Positions 1 through 5,759 of a stretch of 15,863 nucleotides of DNA are shown piece by piece. The notes under the pieces were generated by a model. The model did no database searches. It saw only the letters and a program-made list of their open reading frames with translations, and was not told where the DNA came from. The stretch lies in contig DATJLQ010000035.1 of assembly GCA_035509415.1 (NCBI GenBank), positions 1-15,863 on the forward strand, in the 5' to 3' direction. The stretch comes from DATJLQ01 sp035509415. GTDB lineage: Bacteria > Pseudomonadota > Alphaproteobacteria > JACZXZ01. Position numbers and translations under genes: made by a program. Positions within the stretch are counted from its first letter, which is position 1. Each line of letters starts with the position of its first letter.

Positions 1-1397
1 GTCACCGGCACGGCGATCATGTTGGTCGCGACGCCGAAGGCCGCGAGCCGGTCGAAATGGTAGAGCGCGTAGGGAATGGTCGCGAGGCTGGTGACGAAGC
101 TCGTGAAGGCGACGCCCGCGACGTAAAGCAACGGCCGGCGCCAGAGGCCGGGCCCGCCGGCCCAGGCGAGCATGCGACCGCGCCATACCTCGTACGCCGC
201 GATGAGCGCGATCACCGCCGCGAAGGAAAGCTGGAAGCTCGGGCCGACCACGCTTTCGGGCTGGATCAGCATCACCGCGACCGCGGCCCAGCACACCATG
301 CGCATCGAGATCGAGGTGCGGTCCAGCATCACGCCCAGCAGTACCACGCCGGTCATGAGGAAGGCGCGTTGGGTCGGGACCGTGGCGCCCGTGATCATGA
401 GATAGAAGAAGGCGCCGCAGAAGGCGACCAGCGCCGCCCATTTCTTGATCGGATAACGCAGCGCGAGATAGGGCACGAGGGCCAAGAGCGCGCGCACGCC
501 GAAGAACAGCGCGCCCGTGATCAGCCCGAGATGGAGCCCGGCGATGGCGAGAAGATGGGCGAGGCCGGAATCGCGCATCGCCTCGACCACGTCGGGCGGG
601 ATGTAGCCGCGCTCGCCGGTCATGAGGGCGGCGGCGATGCCGCCCTCCGCCCCCGGCAATTGCGCCGTCACGCGCGCGGCGATGCGGTCGCGCAAGGACG
701 CGAGCCAGAGCGAGAAGCCGCTCGGGCGCGCGGGCTCGACCGTAGGCTTCCCGTAGGCGTAGCCCACCCCGCCGAGACGGAGGAAATAGGCGTGGCGCTC
801 GAAATCGAAGGCACCGGGCGAGACCGGCTCGGAGGGCGGCAACAGCACCGCGCGCACGCGCATCCGGTCGCCGGGCCGCATGAGCGGCTCGTCGCCGCGC
901 ACGCGGACGCGCACGCGCGCGGGCGTTTTGTCGGATGCGAGGCCTTCGATCGAGGGATGGTCGAGGGTGATGCGGCGCCCATGCGCGACCTCTTCCACCT
1001 CGATCACGCGCCCGCTCACCTCGGTCGGGCCGATCCGCGTATCGAGACGCGGAGCCGCGACTTGATCCGTGCGCCAGGCCGCGAGCGCAAAGCCCAGGGC
1101 GAGCGCCGCCACGGGGAGGGCGATCAGCAAAATCCCGTGGCGACGCCGCCCGACATAGGCGGCCGCGAGCGCGAGCAAGGCGATCAGCGGCGCCGGCCAA
1201 CGCGCGGGCTCGAAGGTGAGCGCGAAATAGAGCCCGATCCCCGCCGCCATGAAGGCCGGCAGCCAAAGCGGCCAGCGCTCGCGCTCCGCCTCGAGCTCGC
1301 GCCACAGGAGATCGCGGCCGCGCCCGACAACCCCTTCGTGCATCGGGGTCCGCGCCTTCGCCGCTGGCCGATCGAACTCGGCGCCGCTCCAATCCAT
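1..1397 (-). CDS. comEC: ComEC/Rec2 family DNA-uptake channel protein (3' end beyond left edge)
   Basis: This is an inner-membrane protein that in naturally competent bacteria carries single-stranded DNA into the cytoplasm. About 465 codons are visible and the frame is open to the left edge, so the C-terminal part is missing; the family usually runs to about 700 residues. The N-terminus has a basic/acidic stretch (WRELEAERERWPLWLPAF) and then hydrophobic helices. A soluble DUF4131-like domain follows around residues 110-220 (VSGRVIEVEEVAHGRRITLD). The Competence domain begins with MTGERGYIPPDVVEAMRDSG and LLAIAGLHLG (about residues 282-291) and continues through ITGATVPTQRAFLMTG. I chose the ATG at 1395-1397 because AGGGG lies 8 bases upstream. 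An ATG at 1437-1439 would add 14 residues, and one at 1341-1343 is also in frame. It diverges from gltX. Family assignment is firm; a working competence system is not shown here. Confidence 0.93.
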   Translation of the reverse strand, partial: MDWSGAEFDRPAAKARTPMHEGVVGRGRDLLWRELEAERERWPLWLPAFMAAGIGLYFALTFEPARWPAPLIALLALAAAYVGRRRHGILLIALPVAALALGFALAAWRTDQVAAPRLDTRIGPTEVSGRVIEVEEVAHGRRITLDHPSIEGLASDKTPARVRVRVRGDEPLMRPGDRMRVRAVLLPPSEPVSPGAFDFERHAYFLRLGGVGYAYGKPTVEPARPSGFSLWLASLRDRIAARVTAQLPGAEGGIAAALMTGERGYIPPDVVEAMRDSGLAHLLAIAGLHLGLITGALFFGVRALLALVPYLALRYPIKKWAALVAFCGAFFYLMITGATVPTQRAFLMTGVVLLGVMLDRTSISMRMVCWAAVAVMLIQPESVVGPSFQLSFAAVIALIAAYEVWRGRMLAWAGGPGLWRRPLLYVAGVAFTSFVTSLATIPYALYHFDRLAAFGVATNMIAVPV

Positions 1398-1477
1398 CCC
1401 GCTCGCCCCTGGCGCCGGCCGCCCCAGGTACCTGGGCATCGAAATCCGTCGGCCCGACCTGCTTGCGTATCGAGCCT

Positions 1478-1505
1478 TTGTGAGACGCGCCGGCCCGGAT
1501 ATGCT
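1478..1505 (+). promoter_or_regulatory. Possible sigma-70-type promoter for gltX
   Basis: TTGTGA (1478-1483) and TATGCT (1500-1505) are separated by 16 bases. Each matches the consensus at four of six positions. It would give a leader of about 250 nt that includes the whole palindromic repeat cluster. Weak evidence by eye only. Confidence 0.25.
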
Positions 1506-1583
1506 ACACGAGCCGCCCCGATGCTGACGAGTGGCAAGGCTCCGAGCCGACCTGTCGAGGACCGAGCCTCAGGTTCGCCGGCT

Positions 1584-1724
1584 CCTCATCCTGAGGAACC
1601 CCGCCGCCATCCTTCGAGACGCTTGCTGCGCAAGCTCCTCAGGATGAGGGCGGCGGCGGGCAAGGCCCGCCTCTTGTTCGAACAAGAGGCGCGCTTTGCG
1701 CGCCGGATGTCTCCAAGAATGAGG
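1584..1724. repeat. Compound palindromic intergenic repeat (REP/BIME-like)
   Basis: Several inverted repeats are packed end to end. An outer 14-bp perfect pair, CCTCATCCTGAGGA (1584-1597) and its complement (1636-1649), encloses a shorter unit. That unit runs from CATCCT (1608-1613) to AGGATG (1641-1646) around the hairpin GCTTG-CTGCG-CAAGC (1621-1635). Next come GGCGGGC-AAG-GCCCGCC (1655-1671), a perfect 24-bp palindrome centred on TTCGAA (1668-1691), and GGCGCGC-TTT-GCGCGCC (1688-1704). The last three overlap, so they cannot all fold at once. The stretch 1710-1724 (CTCCAAGAATGAGG) resembles a worn copy of CTCCTCAGGATGAGG at 1635-1649. Elements of this flavour are dispersed between genes in many alphaproteobacteria (from memory); the copy number in this genome cannot be seen from one window. 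Confidence 0.75.
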
Positions 1725-1758
1725 CTGCCACGTCCTTCGTAAGAGGAATCGCCCATCG

Positions 1759-3156
1759 ATGCCCGTGATCGTCCGATTTGCTCCCTCGCCCACCGGCTTC
1801 CTCCATATCGGCGGCGCGCGCACCGCGCTCTTCAACTGGCTCTATGCGCGCCATACCAAGGGCAGGTTCCTGCTGCGTATCGAGGACACGGACAAGGCGC
1901 GCTCGACCGAGGCCGCCAAGGCCGCGATCCTCGACGGGCTGAGCTGGCTCGGCCTCGATTGGGACGGCGACGTCGTCTATCAGTCGGCACGCGCCGAGCG
2001 CCATGCCCAGGTCGCGCGCGATCTTCTCGCGGCCGGCCGCGCCTATCGCTGCGTCTGCACCGCGGAAGAGCTGGCGGCGCGGCGCGAGGCGGCGCGTGCC
2101 GCGGGCCGGCCCACGGGCTACGACCGGAAATGCCGCGACCGAGATCCCGCCTCGATCGCCTCCGGAATGCCCTACGCGATCCGCCTCAAGGCGCCCGTCG
2201 AGGGCGAGACCGCGATCGACGATCTGGTCCAGGGCACGGTACGCGTGTCCCACGAGCAGCTCGACGACATGATCCTGCTGCGCGCGGACGGAACGCCGGT
2301 CTACATGCTGTCGGTCGTGGTCGACGACCACGACATGAACGTGACCCATGTGATCCGCGGCGACGACCATTTGACCAACGCGTTCCGCCAGACCCAGCTC
2401 TACCGCGCGCTCGATTGGAGCGTGCCCCACTTCGCCCATATTCCGCTCATTCACGGGCCCGACGGCGCCAAGCTCTCGAAGCGCCACGGCGCGCTCGGCG
2501 TCGACGCGTACCGCGACCTCGGCTATCTGCCCGAGGCGATGCGCAATTATCTCCTGCGCCTCGGCTGGGCCCATGGCGACGACGAGATCATCTCGACCGA
2601 GCAGGCGATCGAGTGGTTCGACATCGGGCAAGTGGGCCGCTCGCCCGCGCGTTTCGACTTCGCCAAGCTCGACAATCTCAACGGCCATTATCTGCGCGCG
2701 GCCGAGAACGGGCGGCTCCTCGAGCTCCTGCGCCCGATCTTCAAGAAGGAGCTGGGCCTCGAGCCCGATCCCGCCGCCGAGACGCGGCTTCTGCGCGGCA
2801 TGGACGGGCTCAAGGCGCGCGCCAAGACGCTGGTCGAGCTCGCGCGCCTTGGGAGCGCCTATGTGCGCCCGCGCCCGATCGCGCTCGACCCCAAAGCGGC
2901 CGCCCTGTTGGACCCGGCCGCGCGCGCCCGCCTCGCGCACCTCGTCCCCGCGCTCGAGGCGCTTGCCAGCTGGGACCAGGGCTCGATCGAGGCGGCCGTC
3001 CGCGCCTCGGCCGAGGCCGAGGGGGTCAAGCTCGGCGAGCTCGCCCAGCCGCTCCGCGCGGCCCTCACCGGCTCGACCGTCTCCCCCGGCATCTTCGAGG
3101 TCATGGAGCTCCTCGGAAACGCCGAAGTTTTGGGCAGAATCAGGGACGTAACTTAG
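1759..3156 (+). CDS. gltX: Glutamyl-tRNA synthetase
   Basis: It charges tRNA-Glu with glutamate using ATP in the cytoplasm. In alphaproteobacteria, which generally lack GlnRS, a GltX paralogue may also make Glu-tRNA-Gln for the GatCAB amidotransferase; which role this copy has cannot be read here. At 465 residues it has the normal family length. Class I signatures are present: HIGG at residues 16-19 (HIGH motif) after FAPSPTG, and KLSKR at 238-242 (KMSKS motif). The zinc-finger-like insert keeps Cys98, Cys100 and Cys125, aligning without gaps to the E. coli zinc ligands as I recall them. The fourth ligand, His127 in E. coli, is Asp here. The start ATG has AGAGGA 11 bases upstream and begins directly with the conserved VIVRFAPSPTG strand. 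gltA follows after 123 bp. Confidence 0.98.
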   Translation: MPVIVRFAPSPTGFLHIGGARTALFNWLYARHTKGRFLLRIEDTDKARSTEAAKAAILDGLSWLGLDWDGDVVYQSARAERHAQVARDLLAAGRAYRCVCTAEELAARREAARAAGRPTGYDRKCRDRDPASIASGMPYAIRLKAPVEGETAIDDLVQGTVRVSHEQLDDMILLRADGTPVYMLSVVVDDHDMNVTHVIRGDDHLTNAFRQTQLYRALDWSVPHFAHIPLIHGPDGAKLSKRHGALGVDAYRDLGYLPEAMRNYLLRLGWAHGDDEIISTEQAIEWFDIGQVGRSPARFDFAKLDNLNGHYLRAAENGRLLELLRPIFKKELGLEPDPAAETRLLRGMDGLKARAKTLVELARLGSAYVRPRPIALDPKAAALLDPAARARLAHLVPALEALASWDQGSIEAAVRASAEAEGVKLGELAQPLRAALTGSTVSPGIFEVMELLGNAEVLGRIRDVT

Positions 3157-3179
3157 ATTGTCCGCGCCTTAGGCGTGAA

Positions 3180-3208
3180 TTGATAAATCGCCCCAAGCGG
3201 TTTATTGT
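3180..3208 (+). promoter_or_regulatory. Likely sigma-70-type promoter for gltA
   Basis: TTGATA (3180-3185, five of six consensus bases) and TATTGT (3203-3208, four of six) are separated by 17 bases, the ideal distance. A transcript would begin near 3214-3216, about 65 bases before the gltA ATG. It lies in the only AT-rich patch of the gltX-gltA gap, which supports independent expression of gltA. Confidence 0.5.
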
Positions 3209-3231
3209 GCATCGCATCAGAACGAGTCCCT

Positions 3232-3251
3232 CGGGCCCCGATTCGGGCCCG
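3232..3251 (+). other. GC-rich hairpin in the gltA leader
   Basis: CGGGCCC (3232-3238) pairs with GGGCCCG (3245-3251) around a six-base loop. No U-run follows, so it does not look like an intrinsic terminator for gltX. It would sit in the 5' leader of a transcript from the promoter at 3180-3208, ending 17 bases before the gltA ribosome binding site. Any function in leader structure or stability is inferred. Confidence 0.4.
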
Positions 3252-3279
3252 CAGCCGGCGCCAAATCGAGGGAAGTCCC

Positions 3280-4608
3280 ATGAGCCAAGTCGAGACCAAG
3301 TCCCCCGTCACCAAGCCCGAGACGATGACGCTCTCGGATCCCGCGAGCAACGTATCGCTATCGCTACCGGTGATGAGCGGGACCATCGGGCCCAAGGTGG
3401 TGGACATCCGCAAGCTCTTCGGCGCCACCGACATGTTCACCTACGATCCGGGCTTCACCTCGACCGCGAGCTGCGAGTCCAGGATCACCTACATCGACGG
3501 CGACAAAGGCGTGCTGCTCCATCGCGGCTATCCGATCGAGGAGCTCGCCGAGCATAGCGACTTCATGGAGGTCGCCTACCTGCTGCTCAACGGCGAGCTG
3601 CCGACCGCGCCGGAGAAGAAGAAATTCACGCGCGACATCACGCTCCACACGATGGTGCACGAGCAGCTCTCGGCCTTCTATCGCGGCTTTCGGCGCGACG
3701 CGCATCCGATGGCGGTGATGTGCGGCGTGGTGGGAGCGCTCTCGGCCTTCTACCACGATTCGACGGACATCACCGACCCGGGTCACCGCAAGATCGCGTC
3801 CTACCGGCTGATCGCGAAGATGCCGACGATCGCCGCCATGGCGTACAAGTACACGATCGGCCAGCCCTTCGTTTATCCGCGCAACGACCTGAGCTATGCC
3901 GAGAATTTCCTGCGCATGACCTACGCCGTGCCGGCCGAGGAGTACCAGGTCAATCCGGTGCTGGCGAAGGCGATGGACCGCATCTTCATCCTCCACGCCG
4001 ACCACGAGCAGAACGCGTCCACCTCGACCGTGCGCCTCGCGGGCTCGAGCGGCGCCAATCCCTTCGCCTGCATCGCGGCCGGCATCGCGTCCCTCTGGGG
4101 CCCGGCTCACGGCGGCGCCAACGAGGCGGTCCTGAACATGCTGCGCCAGATCGGCAGCGCGGACCGCATTCCCGAATTCGTGAAGCGCGCCAAGGCGAAG
4201 GACAGCTCGTTCCGCCTGATGGGCTTCGGCCACCGGGTCTACAAGAACTACGACCCGCGCGCGGCGGTGATGCGCCGCACCTGCTACGAGGTGCTCGACG
4301 AGCTCGGCCTCCACGACGATCCGCTCCTGAAGCTCGCCATGGAGCTCGAGCGCATCGCCCTCCAGGACGAGTATTTCGTCGAGCGCAAGCTCTATCCGAA
4401 CGTCGACTTCTACTCGGGCATCATCCTCAACGCGCTCGGCTTCCCGACCAGCATGTTCACCGTGCTGTTCGCGGTCGCGCGCACGGTCGGCTGGGTCGCC
4501 CAGTGGAACGAGATGATCGAGGATCCGTCGCAGAAGATCGGCCGCCCGCGCCAGCTCTATACCGGCCACGCCAAGCGCGGCTACGTCGCGATCGCCGAGC
4601 GCAAATAG
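3280..4608 (+). CDS. gltA: Citrate synthase (type II, hexameric class)
   Basis: It condenses oxaloacetate and acetyl-CoA to citrate, the entry step of the TCA cycle. At 442 residues it has the length of the large Gram-negative (type II) enzyme. The three catalytic residues are in place by motif: His277 in GPAHGG, His318 in GFGHRVY and Asp376 in NVDFYSG. The C-terminal signature FAVARTVGWVAQWNEM followed by RPRQLYTG is typical. The start at 3280 is preceded by GAGGGAAG at good spacing; an in-frame upstream codon at 3205 lacks such a site and would add 25 non-conserved residues. gltA next to gltX is common in alphaproteobacteria. It probably has its own promoter at 3180-3208. Confidence 0.98.
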   Translation: MSQVETKSPVTKPETMTLSDPASNVSLSLPVMSGTIGPKVVDIRKLFGATDMFTYDPGFTSTASCESRITYIDGDKGVLLHRGYPIEELAEHSDFMEVAYLLLNGELPTAPEKKKFTRDITLHTMVHEQLSAFYRGFRRDAHPMAVMCGVVGALSAFYHDSTDITDPGHRKIASYRLIAKMPTIAAMAYKYTIGQPFVYPRNDLSYAENFLRMTYAVPAEEYQVNPVLAKAMDRIFILHADHEQNASTSTVRLAGSSGANPFACIAAGIASLWGPAHGGANEAVLNMLRQIGSADRIPEFVKRAKAKDSSFRLMGFGHRVYKNYDPRAAVMRRTCYEVLDELGLHDDPLLKLAMELERIALQDEYFVERKLYPNVDFYSGIILNALGFPTSMFTVLFAVARTVGWVAQWNEMIEDPSQKIGRPRQLYTGHAKRGYVAIAERK

Positions 4609-4614
4609 CGCGCC

Positions 4615-4818
4615 ATGGCCTCGGGCGGACCCGAGAGACGGGAAGAGGACGGCGCCGCCGATTGGGCGCTACGGCCGCCGCGCCGCATCCGCCTCGTCGC
4701 CGCCAACGACAATGGCCGCAAGCTGCGCGGGCCGGACGCGTGGCGGCGCCTCATCCAGACGCTCCTCCTCGCCGCCGCCGCCGCGGCGATCCTGATCCTA
4801 GCGCGCGGCATGCGCTGA
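4615..4818 (+). CDS. Small hypothetical protein, single C-terminal membrane helix
   Basis: This 67-residue frame begins six bases after the gltA stop. Residues 1-45 are polar and charged (PERREEDGAADW, then RPPRRIRLVAANDNG). Residues 48-64 form one hydrophobic, alanine-rich segment (LIQTLLLAAAAAAILILA), followed by RGMR. This looks like a tail-anchored or single-pass inner-membrane protein with a cytoplasmic N-terminus by the positive-inside rule. The short LVAANDN stretch recurs in small alphaproteobacterial hypothetical proteins in my experience. No strong Shine-Dalgarno sequence precedes the ATG, so translation may be coupled to gltA. I do not recognise a named family. The same-strand position, membrane segment and following inverted repeat favour a real gene. 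Confidence 0.5.
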   Translation: MASGGPERREEDGAADWALRPPRRIRLVAANDNGRKLRGPDAWRRLIQTLLLAAAAAAILILARGMR

Positions 4819-4822
4819 GGCG

Positions 4823-4847
4823 GCCGGCCCCGGCGCATTCGGCCGGC
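4823..4847. terminator. Possible bidirectional terminator between convergent genes
   Basis: GCCGGCC (4823-4829) pairs with GGCCGGC (4841-4847) around an 11-base loop. It lies in the 31-bp space between the stop of the plus-strand small ORF (4818) and the stop of the minus-strand VOC gene (4850). There is no T-run on either side, so it may be only a stabilising 3' hairpin. The convergent position is the main argument. Confidence 0.4.
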
Positions 4848-4849
4848 GC

Positions 4850-5239
4850 TCAACTCGGCGCGTAGCCCTTGGGCGCTTCCTGCATAAGCGCCAAAGTGTG
4901 CCCGTCCGGATCCTCGAAGAACGCCATCCACAGATCGTGGTCGTCCATCTTCGCGATCCGGTGCGGACGGCTCGTGAAGGCGAGGCCGCGCTTTTCCAGC
5001 TCGGCGACCGCGAGGGCGATGTCCGCGCAGCGGAAATAGATGCAGCCGCGCGGGACGAGATCGCCCGGATCGCGCACCTTCTCCAGCATCAGCCGCACGC
5101 CCGCGCAGTCGAAGAACGCGAGATCGCCGAAGCGATAGAGCTTACGGAGGCCGAGCACGGTGCCGTAGAAGGCTTCCGAGCGGTCGGTGTCGGTGACCGG
5201 GAGCGAAATCTGACCGATATGGTCGAGATTGAGCCGCAC
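4850..5239 (-). CDS. VOC-fold protein, glyoxalase-like, function unassigned
   Basis: This 129-residue protein has a two-module vicinal-oxygen-chelate fold, starting NLDHIGQISLPVTDTDRSEA and ending in FFEDPDGHTLALMQE. Aligned by eye to its neighbour gloA, it keeps two of the four glyoxalase I metal ligands: His7 (DHIGQ) and Glu53 (LMLEKV). It has Cys66 where gloA has His, and Ala where gloA has the last Glu. It is therefore unlikely to be a classical glyoxalase I, though another His in DDHDLWM could take part in metal binding. The GTG at 5237-5239 is chosen because AGGAGG lies 4 bases upstream, overlapping the stop region of gloA. A longer frame up to 5455 is only antisense-like read-through of gloA. 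The two genes are 8 bp apart and surely co-transcribed. It could be another metal-dependent lyase, isomerase or a binding protein. Confidence 0.85.
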   Translation of the reverse strand: MRLNLDHIGQISLPVTDTDRSEAFYGTVLGLRKLYRFGDLAFFDCAGVRLMLEKVRDPGDLVPRGCIYFRCADIALAVAELEKRGLAFTSRPHRIAKMDDHDLWMAFFEDPDGHTLALMQEAPKGYAPS

Positions 5240-5247
5240 GCGGCCTC

Positions 5248-5691
5248 CTAGCTGCGCTCGATCAGCTCGATCTTGTAGCCGTCCGGATCCTCGATGAAGG
5301 CGATCACGCTGCCGCCATGCTTCATGGGCCCGGGCGGGCGCGGGATTTTGACGCCCTCGGCCGCGAGGCGCGCGCACGCGCCGTAGATGTCGGGCGTCGA
5401 GATGGCGAGATGGCCGAACGCCTCGCCCATCGCGTAAGGCTCCTGACGCGGCCAATTGTGGGTGAGCTCGATCACGGTCGAGTCCTCCTCGCCGCCATAG
5501 CCGACGAAGGCGAGCGTGAACTCGCCGCTCGGATAGTCGCGCTTGCGCAATTCCTTCATGCCCAGGAGCCGCGTGTAGAAGTCGAGCGACTTCCCGAGGT
5601 CGCGCACCCGGATCATGGTATGCAGCAGGCGCGCGCGCTCGAATCCGGTCTTGCCCGCGGCGGCTTGGGGCTTGGTGTCGGTCGTGCTCAT
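5248..5691 (-). CDS. gloA: Lactoylglutathione lyase (glyoxalase I, Ni-type)
   Basis: It converts the hemithioacetal of methylglyoxal and glutathione to S-lactoylglutathione, the first step of methylglyoxal detoxification in the cytosol. The 147-residue length matches the short bacterial (nickel/cobalt) class. All four metal ligands are in place: His24 (LLHTMIRV), Glu75 (VIELTHNW), His94 (FGHLAI) and Glu142 (GYKIELIE). Other signatures are FYTRLLGM and FIEDPDGYK. The N-terminus has about 18 extra polar residues. The ATG at 5689-5691 has GAGG six bases upstream. The gene follows lpxI-lpxB by 68 bp on the same strand. That gap could hold its own promoter, but I see no good one, so read-through from the lipid A genes is possible. 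Confidence 0.94.
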   Translation of the reverse strand: MSTTDTKPQAAAGKTGFERARLLHTMIRVRDLGKSLDFYTRLLGMKELRKRDYPSGEFTLAFVGYGGEEDSTVIELTHNWPRQEPYAMGEAFGHLAISTPDIYGACARLAAEGVKIPRPPGPMKHGGSVIAFIEDPDGYKIELIERS

Positions 5692-5759
5692 GATAAGCCT
5701 CGTCGATTGGAGCGCCGGGCCCCGCGCGCCGCGCGAAGCACCCGACCTGAGACGGCAGT

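Larger units (their letters stand above)
1398..1758. other. Divergent comEC/gltX intergenic region, no credible gene
   Basis: This 361-bp spacer separates the divergent starts of comEC and gltX, so both promoters should lie here. The right half (1584-1724) is filled by nested palindromes described separately. The left half holds a possible plus-strand promoter at 1478-1505. Open frames crossing this region on both strands translate the palindromes into similar peptides (both contain KARLLFEQEA), which is what a palindrome produces; I do not regard them as genes. Confidence 0.8.

Noticed and set aside
57..1742. A 561-codon plus-strand frame over comEC and the comEC-gltX spacer
   Set aside because: It is antisense to the clear ComEC coding sequence and rich in Arg, Glu, Gly and His without domains; it is a GC-driven shadow.
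1569..1835. An 88-codon minus-strand frame over the repeat cluster and gltX start
   Set aside because: It consists of translated palindromes and antisense gltX. The peptide KARLLFEQEA appears on both strands because the DNA is palindromic. Such frames are often annotated as spurious hypothetical proteins.
4850..5455. A 201-residue version of the second VOC protein
   Set aside because: The extra N-terminus is an out-of-frame reading of gloA. The GTG at 5237-5239 has AGGAGG just upstream and precedes the conserved first strand.
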